The position numbers were made by a program, and so were the translations under genes. From Bacteroidales bacterium (GTDB lineage: Bacteria; Bacteroidota; Bacteroidia; Bacteroidales; F082), in NCBI GenBank assembly GCA_029933565.1, contig JAOZNY010000035.1, forward strand, positions 7,155-13,543: a stretch of DNA of 6,389 nucleotides. The letters are read 5' to 3'. Each line of letters starts with the position of its first letter. The stretch's first letter is position 1. Shown in pieces: positions 1-6,389 of the stretch. The notes under the pieces are model-generated. The model was not told the DNA's origin and ran no database searches. It was given only the letters and a program-made list of their open reading frames with translations.

Positions 1-818
1 GGAACCTGCATTGTAATTCCTTCCTCAACTTTGTTTTCGTAAATAAAATCGAAAACAAAACTTCCATCAACAACTTTTATGTTTTCGGACCTAAAGGCAG
101 ATGACTTCTTAAAACCATATTTTGTTTTTTTTATACTTAGTCCACTCAAGTCGCCTAGGTCTTCCTGATAAATTAAAAGGCCATCTTCATTGGTTTTTTC
201 GGCAAATTCAATAAATGCTTTTTTGAGTTCCGAACTGGTTTTGTAAATATCCAAATGATCGTCGTCCATTGAGGAAATCACAGAAATATCCGGCTGCAAA
301 CGTAAGAAGGAACGATCGAACTCATCGGCTTCCAATACAAGATAATCAGTTGTTTTTCCGATTATTGCATTTGATTTGTAATTATTCATTACACCGCCAA
401 TTAAGGCCGTTACATTTTTCTGTGCGCTAAAAAGCAAATGGGCAACCATCGAACTTATTGAGGTTTTTCCATGAGTTCCTGCAACAGCAATTGTAAAACT
501 CACTTCTGAAAGCATCCCCAGCAACTGGGAGCGTTTTACTATTTCGTAATTATTGTTTTCAAAGTATTTTAATTCCAAATTGCCTTTGGGAATGGCTGGC
601 GTTAACACAACCAATTCAGTATTTTCAGGAATTTGCGAAACATCTTCGGTAAAGTGAATTTTCATTCCCTCGGCAATCAAGGCCGTAGTTAGTTTTGTGG
701 GAGTTAGGTCGTAGCCATGAATTTCGATACCCAGCGAATTGCAATACCTTGCCAGAGCGCTCATACCAATGCCGCCGATGCCAAGGAAATACATTATTTT
801 CAGTTTATCGATTTTCAT
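1..818 (-). CDS. murC: UDP-N-acetylmuramate--L-alanine ligase MurC (3' end cut by window edge)
   Basis: MurC is the cytoplasmic ATP-dependent ligase that joins L-alanine to UDP-MurNAc, the first amino-acid addition of the peptidoglycan stem. About 272 residues are readable without a stop, against roughly 450-480 for the family, so the N-terminal and central domains and the start of the C-terminal domain are present. Visible motifs are the N-terminal nucleotide-sugar loop GIGGIGMS (residues 13-20), the ATP P-loop GTHGKT (114-119), EADEFDRSF (163-171) and DDDHLD (185-190, His188), which match the conserved Mur ligase central-domain positions. The EADEFDRSF form is the one I associate with Bacteroidota. 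The chosen ATG (816-818) overlaps the murG TGA as ATGA and places the GIGGIGMS loop at the usual distance. A later ATG at 792-794 would leave only about four residues before the loop and is less likely. The frame is intact up to the edge. Identification is very secure; the rest of the C-terminal domain lies outside. Confidence 0.97.
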   Translation of the reverse strand, partial: MKIDKLKIMYFLGIGGIGMSALARYCNSLGIEIHGYDLTPTKLTTALIAEGMKIHFTEDVSQIPENTELVVLTPAIPKGNLELKYFENNNYEIVKRSQLLGMLSEVSFTIAVAGTHGKTSISSMVAHLLFSAQKNVTALIGGVMNNYKSNAIIGKTTDYLVLEADEFDRSFLRLQPDISVISSMDDDHLDIYKTSSELKKAFIEFAEKTNEDGLLIYQEDLGDLSGLSIKKTKYGFKKSSAFRSENIKVVDGSFVFDFIYENKVEEGITMQV

Positions 819-1930
819 TTTTCTTCAATTAATTTTATTGCTTCATCCACAATGCTTTGAGTAGCATTTGGAGTTTTGAATTTTTTAATATTTTTCTTTA
901 GTTCTAAACTCTTTTTGCCACCTGGAATTAATTGTTTTATTGCCTCAAATAATTCGGCAACAGCTTCTTTTTCCTTTACCAAAACTGCTGCATTGCCTTC
1001 AACCAATGTAAGTGCATTTTTTGTTTGATGGTCTTCGGCAGCTGAAGGCAATGGAATGAAAATGGCTGGTTTTTCGACAGCAACAATTTCGGCAAGTGCG
1101 ATTGCCCCTGCACGTGAAACAACAATATCGGCGGCAGAATAAGCCATGTCCATTCGGCTGATAAATTCTTTGACAACAACACTTTTTTGCAAAGCATTTT
1201 CTTCAACTGCCTTTGATGCTTCGGTAAAAGAAGACATGCCCGTTTGCCATAAAATCTGAATCCCAAGTGAACATATATTATTCAAATTAGCAGTAATAGC
1301 ACGGTTAATCCCCAATGCACCCTGACTACCACCAATTATTAGCAGAACAGGACTTTTTTCATTCAGTTCAAAAAAGTTTCTGGCTTCAATTTGTGTAATT
1401 TTATTGTTTGTAATCAGTTCACGAATAGGACTACCGGTGACAGTAATTTTATCTTTATCAAAGTATTTTTCCATTCCATCGTAGGCCACGCAAATTTTAT
1501 TAACTGTACCAGCCAATATTTTTGTGGTAATTCCCGGATAGGAATTCTGTTCAAGTATTAAAGTTGGCACCTTTCGTTTTGAGGCAATAAAAAGCAAAGG
1601 TCCTGAGGCATAACCTCCGGTTCCTATGGCAATATCGGGTTTAAATGATTTAACTATTCTGGAAGCACCCAGCAAACTACTAATCAATTTAAAGGGAAAC
1701 ATCAGGTTTCTTTTATCAAGTTTACGCTGAATTCCACTAATCCAAAGACCTTTAATTTCGTAGCCAGACTGTGGAACTTTTTCCATTTCCATTCTACCCT
1801 TTGCACCAACAAAAAGTATCTCAACATCTTTTAGTCGCTTTTTCAGGGCATCGGCTATGGCTATGGCCGGAAAAATATGTCCTCCGGTACCACCTCCACT
1901 CATCAATATATTAATTTTACCCTTATTCAT
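815..1930 (-). CDS. murG: UDP-GlcNAc:lipid I N-acetylglucosaminyltransferase MurG
   Basis: MurG is the GT-B glycosyltransferase that moves GlcNAc from UDP-GlcNAc to lipid I to make lipid II, acting on the inner face of the cytoplasmic membrane. The 371 residues match the usual family length. Motifs in order are the glycine loop GGGTGGH (12-18), GTGGYASGP (103-111), LEQNSYPG (126-133), TGSPIR (165-170), the second-domain loop GGSQGA (200-205), WQTG (228-231), SRAGAIALAE (272-281), whose Glu281 aligns with the UDP-GlcNAc ribose-binding glutamate known in the family, and EDHQTKNA (299-306). There is no signal peptide or transmembrane helix, as expected for a peripheral membrane enzyme. The ATG at 1928-1930 lies inside the end of ftsW (8 bp overlap) and gives the normal short lead into the glycine loop. 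The TGA stop overlaps the murC start. Nothing is missing or broken. Confidence 0.98.
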   Translation of the reverse strand: MNKGKINILMSGGGTGGHIFPAIAIADALKKRLKDVEILFVGAKGRMEMEKVPQSGYEIKGLWISGIQRKLDKRNLMFPFKLISSLLGASRIVKSFKPDIAIGTGGYASGPLLFIASKRKVPTLILEQNSYPGITTKILAGTVNKICVAYDGMEKYFDKDKITVTGSPIRELITNNKITQIEARNFFELNEKSPVLLIIGGSQGALGINRAITANLNNICSLGIQILWQTGMSSFTEASKAVEENALQKSVVVKEFISRMDMAYSAADIVVSRAGAIALAEIVAVEKPAIFIPLPSAAEDHQTKNALTLVEGNAAVLVKEKEAVAELFEAIKQLIPGGKKSLELKKNIKKFKTPNATQSIVDEAIKLIEEK

Positions 1931-3089
1931 CGTCTTCTACAGTTACAGGTTCTAGCGATTCTTCTGATTCTAAATCTTTGCTAACACTCAGTATTATTCC
2001 AATTGATAAACTTGTAAACCAAATGGAAGTTCCACCCATACTCACCAATGGCATTGGCTGACCGGTAACGGGCAAAATATTTACTGCCACACCCATATTT
2101 ATCATAGCCTGAAAAACCAAACTAAAACCAACACCAATAGTAAGGAAGGAACCAAAGGTTCCAGGCGCCTTGGTGACAATACGCACCGCTCTGAAAAACA
2201 AAATAAGGTAGAGCAACACAAGAATAAATCCTCCAATAATTCCGTATTCTTCAACAATAATTGCAAAAATGAAATCGGAATAAGGATGCGGAAGGAAATT
2301 CCTTTGAGTACTGTTGCCCGGACCTTTCCCAAAAGGGTAGCCACTGGCAATTGCAATTTTTGACTGTTCTACCTGATAATTATCAACTGATTCGCCTCCG
2401 TCAACAAAAGTTACAATTCTTTTTTTCCAGGTTCCAAACCTACCCTGCTGCTCAATCGGCATATAATATAAAATGGTAAGTGCCATTGCCAAAACAACTA
2501 TTCCAATGCCAATCATCCCAAAGAAATAAGTTAATCTTACTCTACCAATAAAAATTAGAACCATGCTGGTTGTAAACAAAATTGCGGCGGTTGAAAAATT
2601 AGCTGGGAAAATCAATCCGCAAACAACTAAAACCGGAATTAGCAAAGGCACAAAAGCCTCTTTAAAACTTTTAATATTCTCCTGCTTTTTGGTAAGCATG
2701 CGCGCCAAATAAATTATCAGGGTAATTTTGGCAAGGTCGGAGGTTTGAAAAGTAAGGTTAAATGGCAGTTGGAGAACACGTCTAGCCTCGTTAATGTTTA
2801 GTCCGAATATTAATGTAACCAATAAAAGAGGAACAGCAATGTAAAGGGCAATTTGAAAAATACGGGAGTAATAAGTGTACTTCACCAGGTGGGCAAAATA
2901 CATAAGCAATAAGCCAAAGAAAAGTATGACAGCATGTTTAATCATATAATATTCGGTATTGCCACCTTTAAATTTCCATGCTAAAGTTCCAGTGGAACTG
3001 TAAACAGCCAAAAAAGAAATAATAGTAAGCAGGAACACAACAGTCCAGATTACCTTATCGCCTTTTATATTTTTCAAAATGCTTCCCAT
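1923..3089 (-). CDS. ftsW: SEDS-family septal peptidoglycan polymerase FtsW
   Basis: FtsW is the multi-pass membrane glycosyltransferase that polymerises lipid II at the division septum together with a class B penicillin-binding protein (FtsI). The 388 residues contain about ten hydrophobic segments, roughly at 13-30, 48-69, 77-97, 115-132, 146-162, 164-182, 186-209, 273-300, 311-335 and 346-369. SEDS signatures are ARRVLQLPF (102-110) followed by FQTSDLAKI (114-122), and GKGPGNSTQ (254-262) leading to PHPYSDFIFAIIVEEYG (267-283). Asp272 there aligns with the aspartate proposed as catalytic in FtsW and RodA. INMGVAVNILPVTGQPMPLV (330-349) and the following GGTS are the conserved C-terminal stretch. 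The choice of FtsW over RodA rests on position between murD and murG. The start (3087-3089) is preceded by only 8 bp after murD. The protein ends in an acidic tail (371-388), and PANFSTAA (162-169) replaces the more usual PD-G-T form, probably a lineage trait. Confidence 0.95.
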   Translation of the reverse strand: MGSILKNIKGDKVIWTVVFLLTIISFLAVYSSTGTLAWKFKGGNTEYYMIKHAVILFFGLLLMYFAHLVKYTYYSRIFQIALYIAVPLLLVTLIFGLNINEARRVLQLPFNLTFQTSDLAKITLIIYLARMLTKKQENIKSFKEAFVPLLIPVLVVCGLIFPANFSTAAILFTTSMVLIFIGRVRLTYFFGMIGIGIVVLAMALTILYYMPIEQQGRFGTWKKRIVTFVDGGESVDNYQVEQSKIAIASGYPFGKGPGNSTQRNFLPHPYSDFIFAIIVEEYGIIGGFILVLLYLILFFRAVRIVTKAPGTFGSFLTIGVGFSLVFQAMINMGVAVNILPVTGQPMPLVSMGGTSIWFTSLSIGIILSVSKDLESEESLEPVTVEDDE

Positions 3090-3097
3090 GGTATATT

Positions 3098-4444
3098 CTA
3101 CAATGCGTTAACGGCTTCTTTAAACTGATCTCCTCTATCCTCAAAATTTTCAAAAAGATCGAAACTGGCGCAAGCAGGAGAGAGAAGAACTATTTCACCC
3201 TTTTTTGCTAAATTATACGCATAGTCTACAGCATCCCGCACTGAGTTAGTATCAACAATAATATCAACGTAATCTGCAAATTCCTCATGTATTTTTGAAT
3301 TGTCAAGTCCCAGACAAACAATGGCCTTTACATTTTCTTTAACCAAAGATTTAAGCGATTCGTAGTCATTTCCTTTGTCAACTCCACCGGCAATCCAAAC
3401 TATTGGTTTTTGGTAATGCTCGAGTGCATACCATGTTGAATTTACATTAGTGGCCTTTGAATCATTAATAAATGTAATTCCATGAACGCTGGAAACATAT
3501 TCCAAACGATGTGAAACATTCTGAAAATCAGAAAGACTTTGCTTAATTGTCTCGTTTCTGATATCGAGAAGTTTTGCCGCTACCCCTGCAGCCATGGAAT
3601 TGTAAACGTTGTGTCGTCCCTGAAGTGCTAATTGTTCCAATGTCATTTTAAAATTGTTTTTATTGGTGTTTATTACTATTTCATTTTCTTTTAAAAAGGC
3701 TCCTTCCGCAAACCCTTCATTATTTTGGCTAAAGGGAAATTGCCTTGCATTTATTTTTTTTTGCTTCATCATTTGCTCAATGGTTTTATCATCGGTGCAA
3801 TAGATGAAAGCATCATTTTTTAATTGATTTTGAATTATCCTGAATTTGGATTTAGCATAGTTTTCAAATTTGTTATCGTAACGATCCAAATGATCGGGTG
3901 TGATATTTAGCAGAATTGCGATGTCAGCCTTAAATTTGAACATGCCATCGAGTTGGAAACTGCTTATTTCGAGCACGTAGTAATCGTAGTTTTCATTTGC
4001 CACCTGAAGGGCAAAACTGTCGCCAATATTACCTGCCACACCTACATTAAATCCAGCATTTTTTAAGATGTGATAAATCAGGAGTGTAGTTGTTGTTTTC
4101 CCGTTACTCCCTGTAACACAAATTGTTTTTGCTTTTGTAAATCTTGATGCAAATTCTATTTCCGAAATCACATCAATCCCATTTTCTTTAATCTGGCTGA
4201 TTAAAAGAATGGTATCGGGTATTCCGGGTGATTTCACAATCTCTTCGGCCTGCAATACTTTGCTTAAAGTATGCCCACCTTCTTCAAAATCAATTTCAAA
4301 ATGTTTAAGAACTCTTCTATATTTTTCTTTTATTTTTTTGTTGTCGCTAATGAAAACATCAAAACCTTTTTTCTTTGCCAATACTGCCGCTCCAACTCCG
4401 CTCTCGCCACCACCTAGCACAACTATTTTTGGTTTCTGTTCCAT
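3098..4444 (-). CDS. murD: UDP-N-acetylmuramoyl-L-alanine--D-glutamate ligase MurD
   Basis: MurD is the cytoplasmic ATP-dependent ligase that adds D-glutamate to UDP-MurNAc-L-Ala. At 448 residues it has the full family length and three domains. The N-terminal domain opens with GGGESGVGAA (11-20). The central domain has the P-loop TGSNGKTT (111-118), SSFQLD (161-166), NITPDHLDRY (180-189) and YAKSKFRI (196-203); by alignment with E. coli MurD, Lys200 corresponds to the carbamylated lysine. HNVYNSMAA (278-286) and SHRLEYV (311-317) mark the passage to the C-terminal domain, which has INDSKATN (326-333), GGVDKGND (353-360) and LSPACASFDLFENFEDRG (421-438). These C-terminal motifs distinguish MurD from MurC, MurE and MurF. 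The ATG at 4442-4444 fits the start of the nucleotide-binding fold; a 20 bp gap separates it from mraY. The coding strand contains a run of nine A (3754-3762) at residues 227-230, with the frame kept. Confidence 0.98.
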   Translation of the reverse strand: MEQKPKIVVLGGGESGVGAAVLAKKKGFDVFISDNKKIKEKYRRVLKHFEIDFEEGGHTLSKVLQAEEIVKSPGIPDTILLISQIKENGIDVISEIEFASRFTKAKTICVTGSNGKTTTTLLIYHILKNAGFNVGVAGNIGDSFALQVANENYDYYVLEISSFQLDGMFKFKADIAILLNITPDHLDRYDNKFENYAKSKFRIIQNQLKNDAFIYCTDDKTIEQMMKQKKINARQFPFSQNNEGFAEGAFLKENEIVINTNKNNFKMTLEQLALQGRHNVYNSMAAGVAAKLLDIRNETIKQSLSDFQNVSHRLEYVSSVHGITFINDSKATNVNSTWYALEHYQKPIVWIAGGVDKGNDYESLKSLVKENVKAIVCLGLDNSKIHEEFADYVDIIVDTNSVRDAVDYAYNLAKKGEIVLLSPACASFDLFENFEDRGDQFKEAVNAL

Positions 4445-4464
4445 AACTAATTTTCATTTGCATC
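4445..4464 (-). other. mraY-murD spacer, the longest gap in the window
   Basis: These 20 bases are the longest non-coding stretch between any two genes here. Read on the coding strand they are A/T-rich just before the murD ATG, contain no purine-rich Shine-Dalgarno core, and show no inverted repeat or T-run that would suggest a terminator. This fits read-through from mraY into murD. A-rich rather than SD-type leaders are typical of Bacteroidota. Confidence 0.6.
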
Positions 4465-5703
4465 TTACCTTAGTTTAAGAGTAATAATTGTGAATAATGC
4501 CAAAGCAATTCCCACTATGAAAAATCTTAAAACAATCTTTGGTTCCGGATAACCCTTTTTTTGGTAGTGGTGATGCAGTGGTGCCATGAGGAAAATCCTG
4601 TGGCCTTCGCCATATTTCTTTTTTGTGTATTTAAACCACGAAACCTGTAGAATTACCGAAATGCTCTCGGCAAGAAAAACCCCACAAAGGATAGGAATAA
4701 GCAGTTCTTTACGGATAATTATTGCAAACACTGCAATGATTCCTCCTAGGGCAAGACTCCCGGTATCGCCCATAAAAACCTGTGCCGGATAAGTGTTAAA
4801 CCACAAAAAGCCAACTGTTGCACCCACAAAAGCAGCAATGAAAATTGTTAACTCACCAACATTGGGCAAATACATTATGTTTAGGTAATCGGCAAAAATA
4901 ATGTTGCCCGACACCCATGCCAGAATACCTAGCGTAACACCAATTATTGCTGAAGTGCCAGTTGCCAGCCCATCCATTCCATCGGTAAGATTGGCACCAT
5001 TTGAAACACCAGTAATTATAAAAATTACTATTGGTATAAAAATCAGGAAGGCCCATTTCTCATAACCTTCACCCAGCCATTTTAACAAAACAGCATAGTC
5101 AAACTCATTGTTCTTAAAAAATGGAATAGTGGTTTTTGTAGAATGTTTTTTTTCGATATCAAAACTCGACGATGGCCCTTCTTCAGCAATGTTAATTGTA
5201 ACTTCAGCAGGTAATTCCGACTTTTCTCTGGTTATAACCTGGGGACTAAAATACATTACCGAACCAATAATTAAACCCAAAACTACCTGCGCAGCAATCT
5301 TGTATTTTCCTTTGAGCCCTTCTTTGTTCTTTTTGAATACTTTAATATAATCGTCCATAAAACCTATTCCACCAAGCCAAATTGTTGTGAACAACATCAT
5401 TATTATGTAGATATTATCGAGTTTAGCAAAAAGTAGTGTGGGTACAATAATAGAGGCTATAATAATCAAGCCACCCATGGTTGGAGTACCCTCTTTTTCC
5501 AGTTGTCCTTCCAATCCAAGGTTACGGATAGTTTCGCCAACCTGCCTACGATTAAGATAACTTATCCACCTGTTTCCAAACAGCAAACTAATTATCAGAG
5601 AAGTAATTACAGCCAACGCAGCCCTGAATGAAAGGTATTCAAACACCCCGGCACCCGGTATTGAATAAGCTTCGTTTAGATATTTAAAAATATAGTACAG
5701 CAT
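4465..5703 (-). CDS. mraY: Phospho-N-acetylmuramoyl-pentapeptide-transferase MraY
   Basis: MraY is the integral membrane enzyme that transfers phospho-MurNAc-pentapeptide from UDP to undecaprenyl phosphate, giving lipid I. Motifs in order are GTPTMGG (72-78), the aspartate pair in FMDDYIK (115-121, Asp117 and Asp118), SNGANLTDGMDGLA (234-247), FNTYPAQVFMGDTGSLALGG (302-321, Asp313) and the histidine motif PLHHHY (375-380). All family catalytic and Mg2+/substrate-binding positions I recognise are present. About ten hydrophobic segments surround them. The 412 residues exceed the roughly 360 of E. coli MraY. Most of the extra length lies at about residues 153-208, between the helix at 136-152 and the one at 217-232, and by known MraY topology this faces outward. 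I recall similarly long MraY proteins in Bacteroidota. The N-terminal segment up to FEYLSFRAAL aligns with E. coli from the first residue, supporting the ATG at 5701-5703, only 2 bp after the murE stop. Confidence 0.98.
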   Translation of the reverse strand: MLYYIFKYLNEAYSIPGAGVFEYLSFRAALAVITSLIISLLFGNRWISYLNRRQVGETIRNLGLEGQLEKEGTPTMGGLIIIASIIVPTLLFAKLDNIYIIMMLFTTIWLGGIGFMDDYIKVFKKNKEGLKGKYKIAAQVVLGLIIGSVMYFSPQVITREKSELPAEVTINIAEEGPSSSFDIEKKHSTKTTIPFFKNNEFDYAVLLKWLGEGYEKWAFLIFIPIVIFIITGVSNGANLTDGMDGLATGTSAIIGVTLGILAWVSGNIIFADYLNIMYLPNVGELTIFIAAFVGATVGFLWFNTYPAQVFMGDTGSLALGGIIAVFAIIIRKELLIPILCGVFLAESISVILQVSWFKYTKKKYGEGHRIFLMAPLHHHYQKKGYPEPKIVLRFFIVGIALALFTIITLKLR

Positions 5704-5705
5704 GC

Positions 5706-6389
5706 TTAAATTATTTCAAATAATTCTTCTATTATTATTTTATCGTCGAAGGGATGTTTCACCCCATTTATTTCCTGATATTTTTCGTGTCCTTTTCCTG
5801 CCACCAGAATAATATCGCCCTTGGAAGCAAGGTTTACTGCAGTTTTTATTGCTTCAAGTCTATTAGTAATTACTAGCGTTTTTGATTTTTTAGCAGGATC
5901 AATCCCCGGAATCATATCGTCAAGAATACTCTGTGGATCTTCGGTTCTGGGATTGTCGGAAGTTAAAATCACCATATCAGAATTTAAAGTGGCAATCCTG
6001 GCCATTTCAGGTCTTTTGGCCTTATCGCGGTCGCCACCGGTTCCAACAACTGTTATCAACTTCTCATTGCGGCTGCGTAATGAATTTATTGTTTTCAAAA
6101 CATTGAAAAGGGCATCAGGAGTATGTGCGTAATCGACTACAGCAGTCAGTCCTTTTTCATTTGAACGAACAATTTCAAAACGCCCTTCAGCACCTTTCAG
6201 ACTACTTAAAGCCTCCAAAACTTCTTCTTTTTCAAATCCAAGCAAAACCGATGTTGAATAAACTGCCATTAGATTATAGGCATTGAAATCGCCTGAAAGC
6301 AATGAGTAAAACTGCTTGCCGTCAATATCCATTAACATTCCATCGAAATGATTTTCAATAACTTTGCCTTTAAAATCGGCCATGCTTTT
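5706..6389 (-). CDS. murE: UDP-N-acetylmuramoyl-tripeptide synthetase MurE, meso-DAP type (5' end cut by window edge)
   Basis: MurE is the cytoplasmic ATP-dependent ligase that adds the third stem-peptide residue to UDP-MurNAc-L-Ala-D-Glu. The 227 visible residues are about the last half of a protein of roughly 480-500, so the N-terminal domain and P-loop lie beyond the window. The frame stays open to the edge, and the ATG at 6381-6383 is internal, not the start. Counting from that Met, I see the end of the central domain, GDFNAYNLMA (31-40), then GRFEIV (67-72), VVDYAHTPDAL (82-92), GTGGDRDKAKRPEMA (114-128), SDNPRTEDP (142-150) and VAGKGHEKYQ (194-203). These match E. coli MurE nearly block for block. 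DNPR is the motif known to recognise meso-diaminopimelate; lysine-adding enzymes differ at its last position. MurF is excluded by this motif and by AGKGHE. The TAA stop is followed after 2 bp by mraY. Confidence 0.97.
   Translation of the reverse strand, partial: KSMADFKGKVIENHFDGMLMDIDGKQFYSLLSGDFNAYNLMAVYSTSVLLGFEKEEVLEALSSLKGAEGRFEIVRSNEKGLTAVVDYAHTPDALFNVLKTINSLRSRNEKLITVVGTGGDRDKAKRPEMARIATLNSDMVILTSDNPRTEDPQSILDDMIPGIDPAKKSKTLVITNRLEAIKTAVNLASKGDIILVAGKGHEKYQEINGVKHPFDDKIIIEELFEII

Noticed and set aside
1..818. Possibility that murC is a truncated pseudogene
   Set aside because: The frame is open with all expected motifs up to the first base; it is simply cut by the window edge.
976..1266. 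A 96-codon minus-strand open frame within murG
   Set aside because: It overlaps murG in another frame across conserved catalytic-domain sequence and has no family resemblance. The same applies to the minus-strand frames at 2102-2356 and 4853-5056 and the plus-strand frames at 4586-4792 and 5108-5350.
4315..4345. T-rich stretch on the plus strand resembling a terminator tail
   Set aside because: It lies inside the murD coding region where Lys-rich codons read as T runs on the opposite strand, and there is no adjoining GC-rich hairpin.
4209..4478. An 89-codon plus-strand open frame opposite the murD start
   Set aside because: It is the reverse reading of the conserved MurD N-terminal domain, with low-complexity Ser/Pro/Leu-rich composition and no supporting signals.
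5821..6132. A 103-codon open frame on the plus strand opposite murE
   Set aside because: It lies wholly within highly conserved murE coding sequence, including the DNPR and GGDRDK blocks, and its translation shows no recognisable domain. It is an antisense shadow.
5706..6383. Reading the ATG at 6381-6383 as the start of a short free-standing MurE C-terminal protein
   Set aside because: The frame continues upstream to the window edge without a stop, and the following sequence begins inside the central domain, so this Met is internal to a full-length MurE.

Overview
This window is an internal block of a bacterial division and cell-wall (dcw) cluster. All genes lie on the minus strand, so transcription runs from the high-numbered end to the low-numbered end. 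In that order the genes are murE (3' part only), mraY, murD, ftsW, murG and murC (5' part only). This is the classical dcw core order. The two end genes are cut by the window edges and nothing suggests either is a pseudogene.

The organism is most likely a member of the Bacteroidota (Bacteroidetes). The DNA is AT-rich and rich in Lys, Ile and Asn codons. Clear Shine-Dalgarno sequences are missing before the starts. MraY is long (412 residues) with an enlarged outward-facing loop, FtsW carries a PANFSTAA segment, and MurC carries EADEFDRSF in place of the proteobacterial EADESD form. I cannot name a genus. The DNPR motif in MurE points to meso-diaminopimelate as the third residue of the stem peptide.

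The layout is very tight: murE and mraY are 2 bp apart, mraY and murD 20 bp, ftsW follows murD by 8 bp, ftsW and murG overlap by 8 bp, and murG and murC overlap by 4 bp (ATGA). No gap is long enough for an ordinary promoter plus leader, and I see no terminator hairpin. The block is probably one transcript whose promoter lies beyond the high-coordinate edge. No RNA gene, mobile element, CRISPR array or recombination site is visible.

The products form one pathway. MurC, MurD and MurE add L-Ala, D-Glu and (here) meso-DAP to UDP-MurNAc in the cytoplasm. MraY moves phospho-MurNAc-pentapeptide to undecaprenyl phosphate to give lipid I. MurG adds GlcNAc to give lipid II, and FtsW polymerises lipid II at the septum. 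I looked for an undescribed system and did not find one. The most notable points are lineage-type departures inside MraY and FtsW.
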